A DNA stretch of 59,328 nt from assembly GCA_015680685.1 (NCBI GenBank), contig MNCI01016282.1, positions 98,943 through 158,270 on the forward strand, written 5' to 3'. This document shows positions 1 to 11,880 of this stretch, one piece after another (within the stretch, counting starts at the first letter, position 1; each line of letters opens with the position of its first letter). Source of the stretch: Gnetum montanum (lineage: Eukaryota; Streptophyta; Gnetopsida; Gnetales; Gnetaceae). The notes under the pieces were generated by a model that ran no database searches, was not told the DNA's origin, and worked only from the letters and a program-made list of their open reading frames with translations. The translations under genes were made by a program, and so were the position numbers.

Positions 1-494
1 TGTGATAAGTACGACTTAGTTACGAGCACCCACGGGTGTGTACGGCTAGCTAAGGAATCGGCTGCTTATCACACTTAAGCTAAATAGGTGCCTCAGTACG
101 ACCACTTCGAGCACTTGCGTTACGTGTGGTGATCCCAGTAACGATTAGCGTTTGGTAAGCCACAGTTGCATAGTTCAGGGTGTGTCCGGTAAGTGGGAAT
201 GGATGCTGACGCTAGTTAATTTAGACTTAGGACAGTAGTTAGAGTTAGCTTAGTTTCTCAACCCTTCCCTCTGATAGCATAGAAGATAAACCAAAAAATA
301 CCAAAAAAATCACATACCTCAGACTTGCTTAACCATACATCGTGACAGTTACAAGCAAGCCTGAGAAGACAACGAACGATTAACCCCAAGTGTTTCTTGT
401 GGTGTTAAGGCATTTAGTCTGCGGAGTTCAACCGGATCGCGCATGCACGCTCGTATTCGTATGGTTGAGTGTAGGGGTACCTCGCCACTCATCA
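1..494 (+). mobile_element. Athila-like LTR, right part, cut by window edge
   Basis: From about base 90 the sequence matches the right two thirds of the LTRs at 18428-19255 and 24682-25591: the blocks containing 'cagtacgaccacttcgagca', 'ggtgatccca' and 'gtaggggtacctcgcc' occur in the same order. It ends in CATCA at 494, as those LTRs do. No primer-binding site follows, so it is a 3' LTR or a solo LTR whose left part is outside the window. Bases 1-73 carry a perfect 9-base inverted repeat (TGTGATAAG at 1-9, CTTATCACA at 65-73) not seen in the other copies. Confidence 0.75.
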
Positions 495-2150
495 ACATCT
501 AATAAAAATATATAATAGAAGAAAAAACACATAAACAAAACATCTTAACACAAGCCTACAATGCATAACCTATAGTCATATTATCATATAACACTAACAT
601 CCAACCTACATAATCATGCTATCCAAAAGCACAACATAACATATGAAATTTACTATCTATAGCCATGCTAACACATATGTACAAGAATCACTATCCATTC
701 ATGTACATTTCATGATATCACATTAGACATCAAAAACATGAGCATGCAATAACCAATGGCTCACAATGCAATAACTAATCCATCTAACAATCCATGACAA
801 CACATGCCTACTATATCAATACAAACTTATCATCCATGATATCAAAGCATCATCAAGACCATATCAAATATCTCTAACAACTTATGCTTCAAGACTAGCT
901 TATCAATATCATATGGTAACATGTGTCCTATCATACATAAGAAGAGATTAACTAACCATAACCATAAATCACATGAGAAAACAATGATCATCTTCTAAGT
1001 CATAGATCCTACTACGCCATAACATCACATGATCATAATGCATAGAGACATATGTATATACATGTTCATCTGTTACCACTAGGATCAAACACACATAACA
1101 CCATTAATCATGCATAATCTAATATGGCAACTAGCATATATGCACTTAGTGTAGCATGTATATTTGTAGTTATGAATTCTTATAAATCAAATGTATACAT
1201 TTCTTTTATTATTTTTTATTATACCTAATCAATGCTAAGGCTAATTAGCTAGTGACTTGCAACCACTACCCTTCTGAAGGACTAGTAATAAGTGCAACTA
1301 GGAATACTTCTAGATTACATACCAATTATAGGTTTCATACCTACACTCTCCCACTCCCAAGATAAGTACTAAGTTTGGAGCCTCATTAATAAATAATATA
1401 ATGCTACATCTAGGATGCTTCATCATCAACTAGGCCATAATTATTATGCTAGACTCACCTTCTAACTAACCACAAGCAACTAGTGCTACATGTGTTGTCA
1501 TGTAAAGATGAGTTATATGAGGCTCACTTAAGTCTCATCAATCAAAAATTATAGTACCAAATCCACATACACATGTATATACATACTAGCATGCACAAGC
1601 AACCTGTGCTATATGTTCTTGCATAACAACTATTACATGATTTCATAAACCATCACATGAGCATGATACACTAATGGTCACATCATCATGTGGCTCATAA
1701 TCCTATCAAAAACATACATGCTATAACATAGTTTAATGGCTACAATCAACTTATGCTACATGACCCACCAAGCACGTACACACATCATATACCAACATAT
1801 ATATTACTAGTGGTGAGGGATCCTACATAGTTCATATCACATTTTCTAAAACATAGCATCATTATGCATGATTATAACTACAAGAATGTGAAAAAAAAAA
1901 GTCTCAATATACAACCCAAGATTTACATGTGTAGCTCCTGTGCTCCTTCCTTGTATGAAAATTAGTCTTCATGTTGTTGTTCTATGTAATCGCAACATTA
2001 GCATGGCTTGAATGTGACTCACACTATATAAAAATTCATCTACCATCAAAGACCATAAGCCATACCCCACTTGTTGTGGCCTCATGATGCCTAGCAATCA
2101 AAAATCATGCCTTTTTCTCTCCTCATGCTCAATTTGCACCACTCTAAACC
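495..2150. other. AT-rich stretch without recognised gene
   Basis: Simple AT-rich sequence rich in 'acatgat', 'catgcat' and 'ataaca' words, with no long ORF on either strand and no recognisable protein similarity. It lies between an LTR remnant and the retrotransposon at 2156 and is probably old repeat-derived DNA; that origin is inferred. Confidence 0.5.
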
Positions 2151-2155
2151 ATCTT

Positions 2156-2686
2156 TGTCATGTTCCGATTCCCAAATGATGTTACTACCTAATGAAGATG
2201 GTATCTCTTCATAACAAGTGTTATTGTTATCTTAGCAAGTCCCAAAAGCGCATGTTGTAATAACAGACATGTCTCTTGATGTAACCTTTGGGGGTCTTAC
2301 CTAAAGCATTTATACCCAGGCTTAGAGTTCATGCTAGCATGGAGTGGTAGAGTTGGTATAGGGAAGTCATGGGAAGCCAAGTGAAGTAGGATAGAAGTGG
2401 ACTAGCCAACCCTTCTAGCCAAGCTATAGGCCTAACCATGGTAGCAATGCTAGATGGCCTCTAAGGGATAGATGCCAAAGGAAGAAAATCCCAAGGAACA
2501 CTCTCAGAGCATGATCCAAATACACTATTCTATATTAATAAAATATTTTTTCTCTCTTACTTTCTCTATTATTTCCTTTATGCATAATTTCAAATGTTAC
2601 ATATATTTGATGTTTGATATACTATCTTCTTATGCATACTTAGTTTGCTCTAAATTTGCCATGACATTTGGGAATGAGATGTTACA
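2156..2686 (+). repeat. 5' LTR of the CCR4-bearing element
   Basis: 531-base LTR starting TGTCATG and ending TGTTACA. The stretch 2165-2290 and the stretch 2583-2686 match the right LTR in order. The middle (about 2290-2582) has no counterpart in the right copy, where a single N (7292) marks a gap. The right copy in turn has about 25 extra bases near 7215-7245. Confidence 0.85.
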
Positions 2687-2688
2687 AT

Positions 2689-2700
2689 TGGTATCAGAGC
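2689..2700 (+). other. Primer-binding site, tRNA-iMet type
   Basis: TGGTATCAGAGC is the canonical 12-base plant primer-binding site complementary to the 3' end of initiator methionine tRNA. It lies two bases after the LTR end, the expected place for priming minus-strand DNA synthesis. Confidence 0.92.
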
Positions 2701-3659
2701 AAATCACAATCCAAGGGCCATTTAGAATCATGGACCAACTACAACATGAATTTGATGATGAACCATGAAGCCACAACATAGGAAAATCATTGCCCATCAC
2801 TAGATGCACCATACATCTAAGGATATCATTTACTGATGAAGATTTGATTATGCCGCATCAAGATTCATCAATTGCATGAAATGTTGGTAAGACAAGAATA
2901 CACTGGTCTAGGTAACTCTTACCCATCTGAATACTATAAATATTAATTGATTAAGATAATTGTCAATTTTCTCCCAAAAAATTAGTAACCATGCCCTAAA
3001 TTAATTTTTTTTGTTGAAACTCATTATTCAAGTAATCTAGAAGACCTTAAGTTACCATTTGTTAGCCTAGAAATGTTAGTTTAACAAAATAGGCTATCTT
3101 GGTCTTTTTAATTTCTAAACTTTGAACTTCATTTTTGAACCATAAGACTATGTCCAATGCATAGTACTCAGTGAGATGATTCCAATGATTCAAAATTTAT
3201 CTCAATCAAACCTATGGTTTGGTAGATATTACATTTTTAAGTTTCTCATTATGCATGCATTAAAATAGTATTAAATTATCAAATTATTAAATTAATAATA
3301 ATGTTAAAGAAATCAAAAAATCATTGTTTATCCATATTGAACCACTACCCCCACCCAAACCCCACACACACCCCCCACCATGTTAACCACTGAGGTAGGA
3401 TAGAATAAAATAATAATAATAAGTTTAACACAATTTGAGTAGGAGATCATGCATTCAAAATAAGGCCCCATATTTTTAATTAATACATATAGATATATAT
3501 AAGATATATATCTTTTTAAAAATAATACTAAATAATAGAGAATGCACTGGTCCTATAGGACTCCAGTACCTAGGACCAACATCCCCCTACATAGGGCCAC
3601 ATAGCCCTTAGTAGGGTAGTAGTGTAGCCCTTGTATAGAGGGTCACTACCATCCAAAAA

Positions 3660-4560
3660 CTATGTTTCCATCACTCGTAGCATGCCTCTACTTTAGTCCA
3701 TCTATAGCCCACCACGTTTCATGCTGTCGACCATGCACTGCAACGATCCACCCTCACCAACATACCTCTCCACCATGTGCCAACTACCTTCATGCACGTG
3801 TCACTACCACCTACCACCCTCCACACATGCCACCACAGGCATCGTCTGCTACTACCACAACACACTTGGTAGCCACCCATCACCATAACACACCAATTTC
3901 TCCACCATCTACTATTCGCACTTTTCTTCACCATTTCTCCTTGTCACCTATCTTGCATGCACCTTTCATGCAACTTGCTACCCAACAACATCATGGATCA
4001 TCACCTATCATGCCACAGATCATCACCATCATAGATCATTGCCTATCGCATCATGGATTATCACCTTCTTTGGTGCTTTTTGGACACCATTGATGACGTG
4101 GATCATTGCCTACTTTAGAATCATAGATCATCACCTCCCCTAGCACCCTGCAAGCACCAATGGTGCTACCAATCATTCCCTCTTCTGGCATCCTTCGGTG
4201 CTGCCAATTCACCTCTTTTGACATCCTCCAATGTTGCTAATCATCATCTCTATCAAAAAACAAAATTCTTGTGCATGGTGCATGTGTCAATAGAGGCTAT
4301 GTAGCCCTATGATAGGCCACATGAGCCTCGCAATGGGTTTCATGGGCCCTAGAAAGGGTCAGGCATGCCCTAATTAGGGCCAAATAAGCCTAGGGATGAG
4401 CCATGCAGGTCCCAGAGGGGGCCATGCAAGCCCTCAAATGGGCCACACAAGCACTAGAGAGGCCACAGAGGCCCCAGCGAGGGTTGTGCAAGCCTTGCAA
4501 AATGGTCATGCATGCCTAGGCCATGCCACCCAGCACAACCCCCCTTCCCCACCATTAATT
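3660..4560. repeat. Low-complexity CAC/CAT-rich and GGCC-word stretch
   Basis: Interior of the non-autonomous element. The left part is built from 'caccac/catcac' words and can be read through by chance (3662-4093), giving a His/Thr/Pro-rich peptide with no family resemblance. The right part (4290-4520) repeats variants of 'gggccatgcaagccct' at irregular spacing. Neither behaves like a gene. Confidence 0.6.
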
Positions 4561-5579
4561 CACAACGCCATCATTGACGTGCACTTTTACCTGCTAATGC
4601 ACTTGTTCACTTTCCCTGCCTTACCATCATCCCTATCCAACAACCACCCTATCTCCTATGATAGTAAAATTTTCTTTTCCATCAATTAACAAGAAAATTG
4701 AAATTTTTGTCAATTGACAAAAATTTTGAAATTTTCGTCAACAAATAGGAAATTCAAAATTTCCATCGTTGATGCATTAATTCAAATTAAAAAATTTCAA
4801 AAATAATTTTCAAAATTTTAATTTAGCACCATGCTAATAAAAAAATAAAAATTCCATAATTAAGCACACTCGTTTTGGAGTAGTATTGAGATGGATGATC
4901 TCTTAGAAAGTCTCATTTTTCACACCAAAAGGTTCTAGACTCCATAAGCCTTTTTTGACAAACAAAGAGTTGTTTCCTAAAAATTTCAACCTTTGAAATA
5001 CAATGGTGAATTCAAATATACCCCAAAAAACCTTTAAAATTATTTTTCACATTTTGTCAATATAGTGCATCAAGACCCTTAAAAGCTTAATTTTAGCATA
5101 ACTCGAGCATGTAATGTCCTTTTTTAACATATGAATAGTCATTTCCAATATTTTTCACCCTTCTAAACTTAATGGTGAGGTCAAATTTATAATTTGGGCA
5201 CCCAATAATTTGATGATATCATAAATTTAACCTTTTTGTAACCTTAAAGATTTCTATGGCATGTCATTAGTTACACTACCAAAGTTAGTGCCTTTAAGGG
5301 GGGTAGAAAGACTATTAAGATTTAGATAATGCAATTAATATTACTAAAATTAAATAATATGGTTAAATATTACTAGAATTAGCTGCAAAATTAATATTAT
5401 TTGATTATCAATTGATGAATTTGTTGATGATCAATTAACGAAATAGGATGGCCTTTAAGATGTATATCAAATTGTTTTGCAACTAAATCATATGGCAAAA
5501 CAACATGGAGACTCAAAATATTGTTTTGACAAGATGTATGATACCCATGAAGAGAAATTATTTAGAGGACAATCCAATA

Positions 5580-6720
5580 ATGATAATGAAAGTTGCAACA
5601 TACAATATGCTTGCAAGATCCCTAGCATGTGACAAGAAAAATCCACTATGTCCATCATGGGCATTGGATTGGCCCAAATATTAATATCTATGCATTTTAG
5701 CATAGTTAAAAGATTTGGATGTTGATGTTTTATGCCTATAAGAATTCTTGCCATGGGATTTTCTATATCAATTTCAACCAAATTTAGAAAAGATGGGATA
5801 CAGAGGTATTTATAAGCAAAAAGGTTCTTATGGAAGTTCTTTTAAGTGATACAAATTAGCCTATTGCAAAACTCACAACATGGATGGCTATGTAATCTTT
5901 TATAAAGAATCCAAGCTTGAATTAGTACAAAGATTTGAATGAAGTTTATAAAATATAATTTTTGAAATTCCAAAACTTCAAGTAATGGAAAGGAAAGAAC
6001 AGTCAAGGTTTCAAAAAAGTCACATAGCTTTGGCATTGATTTTAAAAATATAGTTATTAGGAAGATATGTATGTGTGGTTAACATACATTTAATTGCAAA
6101 ATCAACATGTTTAGATGTTATAATATGTCAAGGATCATATTTGATTAAGAAAATAGAAGAAAGTTTCAAGAATAAGTTATTCCTGAGCTATACAAATCCA
6201 GTTCCATTTATTCTTTGTGGAGACTTCAATTCAAAAGTTGGAAGTGATGCTTATTAATTCTTAAAATATGGATGTGTACAAGAATCTTTGGAAGATTAAC
6301 CTAATTTGAAAAATATTTTTCCATCAATTCATCATGTCATTCCATTAGCCAGTGCATATTCTACTTACTTTTAATCTTTAGTAGATAAATCAGATTCCAG
6401 AATTCACAAATAGATGATGTTGATAAATAGTGATGATCAAGAACCATAGTTCAATAATTACTCTACTATGATTAATGAGGATGGGTCAACAACATTCTTC
6501 ATTGACGCTTTAGATTATATTTGGTACATGTTCAATTCTTCCAAATTACCAAGTTACTAGAGTTAATTTCCAAAGAAGAAGTTGAGAAGAATCAAGATCA
6601 ACCCTTACCATCCCAAATAAGACCATTAGATCATATACCACTTATGGAAAAATTACAGTTACTTCCATCAATTCATAAGGTTGATCAAGATCAGGAAGTA
6701 CCTCACCCATACTTTTATTG
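5580..6720 (+). pseudogene. CCR4-type deadenylase-like pseudogene, intronless, inside an LTR element
   Basis: Read across shifting forward frames, the stretch gives the ordered signature of the endonuclease/exonuclease/phosphatase fold as found in CCR4/nocturnin-like mRNA deadenylases. MKVATYNMLARSLACDK lies near 5590 and is followed by CPSWALDWP, the typical YN-LA and WALDW blocks. Near 5725 DVLCL is followed by a stop then EF, where the family has the catalytic-Glu block CLQE. MGYRGIYKQK lies near 5800. FILCGDFNSKVGSD (6208-6249) carries the GDFN catalytic block. ALDYIWY lies near 6507, and PLDHIPLM near 6630 matches the C-terminal SDHIPL block with Ser changed to Leu. Stops and frameshifts show it is not translated. 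The lack of introns over about 1.1 kb suggests a cDNA-derived copy. Family membership is well supported; the exact paralogue is not. Confidence 0.78.
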
Positions 6721-7130
6721 ATAAATCTTATTATTTTATTCATTGTTTAATTTATATTTTAATTAGATAAGCAAAATATCTAAGGTAATAAAAATTGGAA
6801 ATAAAGAATTTGCCTTACCTTCACTTGTGTAACCAAATCCATGTTGCACTTTGTGTGACCCTAGTAAGGACTAGTGATTAGTGGTTGATAAATCTTTAAT
6901 TTACCTCTTGTCATTATCTTAGAAAATGAAGTATCAAGAAAGTAATATTTAATTTTTCATATATTTCTTCTCACATGTATTTTGTTTATACAATAATTAA
7001 GAAACAACTTCAAGTCCAAAGGAGAAATCAAATTATTGAAGCATAGAACCATAATAGAAACATTGGAGCTACAAAAAAGACAATGAACATGGACTCATTC
7101 AAGGATAAAAAAAAACCTATGGGGATAGAT

Positions 7131-7406
7131 TGTCTTGTCACCATTCCCAAATGATGTTGTTTCCTAATGAAGATGGTGTCTCTTCATAACAAGTGTTATT
7201 GTTATCTTAACAAGACCTGAAAGTGTAGTTGTAATTAAGACTTAAAAGGGCATATTGTAATAACAAACATGTCTCTTAAGGTAACCTTTGGNAAAAATGT
7301 TGAATGTTACATATATTTAACATTTTGTATATTATCTTCTTATGCATTATGTCTAATATGACATATATTTGACATTTTTCATGACATCTCGAAATGGGAT
7401 GTCACA
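7131..7406 (+). repeat. 3' LTR of the CCR4-bearing element, with an assembly gap
   Basis: Begins TGTCTTG and ends TGTCACA, followed directly by ATCTT. The left 160 bases match 2156-2290; after a single N at 7292 the sequence resumes in the part matching 2583-2686. About 290 bases of LTR are therefore missing at the N. Confidence 0.85.
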
Positions 7407-7411
7407 ATCTT

Positions 7412-8912
7412 ACATGCCTATTATGATCACATTTAAGCTTACATCTCCCTATCATCCTCATGGACTACTAAAAAAACTTATTTTCATACCACTAGAAGTC
7501 ACAATGAACTTGTAGTGGACTTGTGGTCAAAATTGTGGCCTTTCCTAATACTAATATTTAGCATAACATACTCTAACCTCATAGCATCACAATGCCAAGG
7601 TCACATCCTACACTCATTATGACTCCCATCATAGTTACATTTACAAGTTGCACTCTTGTTTTGTGTTTCATCCTCTATTATGACCTATAATAAGGGCATA
7701 ACATGCTTATAAAAAAGAAATAAAATGGTCATGATCTTTCCACAACTTGCTAATAACTAATGATCAGTTTGTGCTAGACCATAAAGGTCAAAACAATAGA
7801 ATACATCTAGTAAGATAAGCCTATGTAGCTCCTGGGTTGCTCCCTCTATTAGCCAATAAAGAGATCCTACAAAGGGATGTTATAGCTTCTACCCATTTGA
7901 TAAAGTACTATGTAGTAATTAAGATGTATTAGTTACCAAATGACAAAGAATATTTTTGACACTAATAAGATTGGGATCCTATTTTTAGAATGATCAAATA
8001 ATCTAAGATATTCTAAGTTCTTGAAATGGAACGTATATAAGTAAAAACATATTTTTAACATGTATTACTTTTGATGACCATTTGGGACTACCAATGTTTT
8101 CCTTCGATCTCGTGACCGAGATAAGAAGAAACAAAGGTGTTCCTTCAAATAGGGTTTAGGTGCTTGCTAATCTCTAGAAATAGCAATGTCCAGATACCTC
8201 CAAATAAACTCAGTGGTTATAGTGTGAAGTAAACATGAATGTGTAGTTGCTATTGTGATTGTTGAAATGGTTGTGTTTGTGTGTGAAACTGTCACTGGCT
8301 CTTGTAACAGAAATCCAGCTAACCTTGTCAAACACTATGACTCATTAAAGATTCCTATTTTGTCAAGTCACTTAATCTATATAGTTCCTATAGTACATTG
8401 CTTGAAACAAATATAATTTCACAAGAATTCCTAAGCACAATTCTACCAAAATCTACTCCTAATTTTTCCCAAAGAGAAAGTTCTACAAGAAAACTAGAAA
8501 TAGAGTGAGATTCAATGGATTTAGAAATAAAAAAGAAAAGAAAGGTCAATTTGTGTGAAATCTCAAATATTTAAGTGAGATAAATTGACATGATGAAACA
8601 CTTCACAATAAAGTTATTCCAATTTAGTATAAATATTATGAATTATCTAAACCCTCTAAGCTCAATAAGAAATTTCATAAAAGAGACTCTTATTTAACCA
8701 CCAAAACACTTTTTTAATAACAAAGTACATGCTTTTATTTGGCTAGTTAATAGATGTCAAGAATTGTAAACAATAGAGCTTTCAGACAAATTTGACAATT
8801 TTAAGATTGAAATATTAAGGCAATAAACTTTTAAAAAATGAAGCTATTTTAATCATGTAAAAGTATCAAATATTTTCTAGATCCTCTAAATTCAAACAAT
8901 AAATTTCATAAA
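7412..8912. other. Non-coding spacer, no recognised feature
   Basis: AT-rich sequence between two LTR retrotransposons. No ORF of credible length and no matches to the other repeats in the window that I can see. Confidence 0.5.
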
Positions 8913-8917
8913 TACAT

Positions 8918-10144
8918 TGTTGATCTTTTGATATGTCAAAAAATTAAGAAAAATGGAGTACAAGAATGTTTGTGTGATTGTTGTGGTTGTAGGACAAAGT
9001 ACATTCAAAACACAATAAGAAGATGAGATGACAAATGAGATGACACCTATAAAGCAATGTCAAAATGAAGATCTCAAAGACTAGGATGAAGTCTATATTA
9101 ATGACAAGGAATGAACTAGCTTAGAAAAAAGGAGAGCTCAAAGGAGAAGATCATCTACAAGGTCTCAAGCAAACATGCAAGAAGAACTTGGACAAGGAAC
9201 AAAGACTTCAAATTTCATCTCAAAGGTCAAAAAGAAAGCCCTAGCATTGAATGATTATTTTCAAAGTAGGCATCTTACAGAAATAGCAAACAAAGACGTC
9301 TCCAAGAAAAGGAAGATGTCTTGGTAGATTTGAAGGTAGCACGTGAGAAGACACCTCTGGAAAAAAAACGTCTTTCTAGAGAGAAAGGCTTTTTTCACCA
9401 AAAGAAGACATATTTACAAAATGAAGGTCTAATGTAGAAAGACATCTCATTCTTAGAGAAGATGTCACCATTAACCGTTATCTAGCCGTTGCATAAATTC
9501 TGAGCTGATTTTAGAAACATATTGGCTATAATAAGACATCGCTCTCATTGGGAAAAGGGCAAGCTTTGGTACTATTGGTTGTAATAATCTAGCAATAATT
9601 GTAATCATTATTGTTCTTCATTGTACAATATTTTTTCTATTGTAATTAGTCGAAGTAAGTTGTACCTCAAAGTGCAAGGATCAACAAACTTAGTTGCATT
9701 CTCTCCTTCTGATTGTTGTTTTCCATTGTTACCTTGTGGGGTTGATGTGCTTCTTGTGAGAAGGAATCTTACTTGAGTTCATCAAGATCCTAAGGGATTG
9801 AGTGTTGGTGTAGTACCACAACACTCTAAAGAAAATCTCAAGTTGTCAAGGTTGTGGGATCCTAGAAACCATATTCTAAGCTTGTTGAAACCTTGAGGGG
9901 TTGAACGGATTCATAGCATCAAAGCACTCTGGAGCAAAGCTTAAGGCTTGTACAAGGTATGGTACCCTTCAAACCATATTTAACAGCAACAAAGTCTAAA
10001 GGTATGCTTGTGAACTACCCTCTAATGGTGCACTCAAGTTGGGAAACCATGTTAAATTTGGTGTGTATGCTTTATCTTAAAGAATTTTAATTTGGAAAAC
10101 TTATTCATCCTTGCCCCTCCCCCTTCTAAGTTCAATAATCCTCA
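8918..10144 (+). repeat. 5' LTR of the copia element
   Basis: Aligns along its length with 13368-14580. Shared landmarks include 'aatggagtacaagaatgttt' near 8952 and 13402, 'gggaaaagg' near 9550 and 13990, and 'gcaaggatcaac' near 9677 and 14118. It begins TG and ends CA. Confidence 0.85.
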
Positions 10145-10146
10145 AG

Positions 10147-10158
10147 TGGTATCAAAAC
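10147..10158 (+). other. Degenerate tRNA-iMet primer-binding site
   Basis: TGGTATCAAAAC differs at two bases from TGGTATCAGAGC and lies two bases after the LTR end. Confidence 0.75.
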
Positions 10159-10196
10159 CTAGTAGTTTTCTTCATAATAAACTTTAAGAGTGAACA

Positions 10197-11880
10197 ATGG
10201 AGGGAACATCTTATACAAAGCCACCCATGTTCAATGAATTCAACTTTTCCTATTAGAAAACTAGAATGCAAGGATTCTTTGAATCCATGGAGTTTGAAGT
10301 TTGGGAGTCAATCCTTGAAGGCTACACTCCACTTGTCAATAGCTCCACTAGGATCATCAAGCCTCACAACAAGTAAACACAAGAGGAGAAAGCTAAGTTT
10401 ATGTTTGATTCAAAAGTAAGAAATTATTTATATTTTTCTTTGAATAAATCCAAATTTATTAGAGTAGCAAGATGTAAAACGACGAAAGAAATTTAACAAA
10501 CTTTAGAATCTAGGGATGAAGGAATCTCTATTATTAAATAATCTAAATTGTTAGTTTTGCAAATTGAATATGATAAGCTTAAAATGAGATACGGTGAGAA
10601 AATAAAAGATTACTTCTATAGAGAAAATGATATTGTTGTAGCTATTAGAGGTACCAGTAAATATTTTCCTAAGAGTAATTTCATCATCAACATGATCAGA
10701 ATTCTTCAACTAGAATTTAGACCAAAGGCAATGGCTAGGGAAGAAATCAGATATTTCTCAACTCTAAAATTTGAAGAACTTCAAAGTGCTCTCATTGCCT
10801 ATGAAATGAATCCCATAAGCAAAGGAGCCATTCAAGAGAAACCCACTACCCTAAATATTGCCTCCAAGGAGAAGGAGCCCAATGAGCATGATGAGGGTAA
10901 CGAAGATGAGATTGTCTCTCTCAAGAAAGCTACAACAATTTCTTACAAGAAGAAACAAGGGGGAATATTAGCAAAGATCCAATCTATCCAAAGGTAAAGA
11001 AAGAGTTAAATACTTTTTGAATTCTAACTTAGATTTCTCTTCTATAGAATGTTGGGTTTGTGGAGGAAGAAGCCACATGACCTCCAAATGTCCTAGTGAT
11101 AGCAAGGTTTAGCCAAAGAACAAGTCTGATGATGAGAAATTGAACAAGACCAACTTTTATACAAGTTGGAATGATGGTGAGAAAAGTGAATAAGAAGTAG
11201 GAAACTCTACCAAAGATTCTCATCTCATATGCATGGTGCTTATAGATGAAAATTCTTCACATATGGCTAAATAAGGTGGTAAGTGTGATGGAAGCTATAG
11301 TGAACTTAGAGAAGAGACTCTTGTTCTACATTATTTTCTTACAAAAGAAAAGAAATTTTTAATTTCTAAGCTAGATGCTAGTCACACTAAAATGAAAGGA
11401 GAAATCTTAGACATAAAAGCTAAGATTCAACAACTAACCTCTTTAAATAAGGATTGCAAAAATGGTCAAGAAGAAAATACTCCTAAAAAATACCCAAAGA
11501 ATCTCACTTAGGAGGATGCAAGTTCAAGCTCAAGCATAGCCAAGTTTGACAATATTAATTATGAGGAGATTACTTCATTTGTTTGTAAAAATTATGATTG
11601 TAAGTAAAAATTTAATTATTCTCATTATGATCAAAACAAGATTGACACTTAGTCTTGTCAAAAAGGATTTGGTAAGGAAATTTTGCAAGCACTAGTAGTT
11701 GAAAATGAAGAGAAGTGAAGAATTAAAGACTTTCTCAAAGAGACAGATGATGCAATAAGTGATCAAGGGTTCTTTCATAGAGAACATGAAAAAATAGAGG
11801 CATCATATAAATGAAATAATGAAAAAGAACCTAAAGACAAGGAGGTACTTCATGATAGGGGACCTCATCTTAAACTCCAT
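10197..11880 (+). pseudogene. Copia gag (UBN2-type) with CCHC knuckle, broken
   Basis: The reading starts MEGTSYTKPPMFNEFNFSY and hits TAG where copia Gag proteins carry Trp, then continues in frame with KTRMQGFFESMEFEVWES. This is the usual N-terminal signature of copia Gag. A longer open part (10548-10997) covers the middle of the UBN2-like domain and ends in an acidic and Lys-rich stretch. A zinc knuckle CWVCGGRSHMTSKC follows near 11050 and fits C-X2-C-X4-H-X4-C. A degenerate charged tail runs to about 11880. Gag would coat the element RNA in cytoplasmic particles. Several in-frame stops make it non-functional. Confidence 0.82.

Larger units (their letters stand above)
2156..7406 (+). mobile_element. 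Complete non-autonomous LTR retrotransposon carrying a CCR4-like sequence
   Basis: Two similar direct repeats, 2156-2686 and 7131-7406, begin TGTC and end TTACA or TCACA. The 5-base sequence ATCTT stands immediately outside both ends (2151-2155 and 7407-7411), the expected target-site duplication. Two bases inside the left LTR is TGGTATCAGAGC (2689-2700), the standard tRNA-iMet primer site. A purine-rich tract (about 7101-7130) precedes the right LTR. No gag, protease, RT or integrase similarity was found in the 4.4 kb interior. The interior holds a CAC/CAT-rich stretch (3660-4560), AT-rich filler (4680-5460) and a decayed CCR4-type sequence (5580-6720) in the same orientation. Movement would have needed proteins supplied in trans by a related autonomous element. 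Confidence 0.88.

Noticed and set aside
2472-2812. ORFs on both strands inside the left LTR of the CCR4-bearing element
   Set aside because: They lie across the LTR, primer site and leader and have no family resemblance.
3662-4093. 143-codon ORF, His/Pro/Thr-rich
   Set aside because: Produced by CAC/CAT low-complexity DNA; no protein signature.
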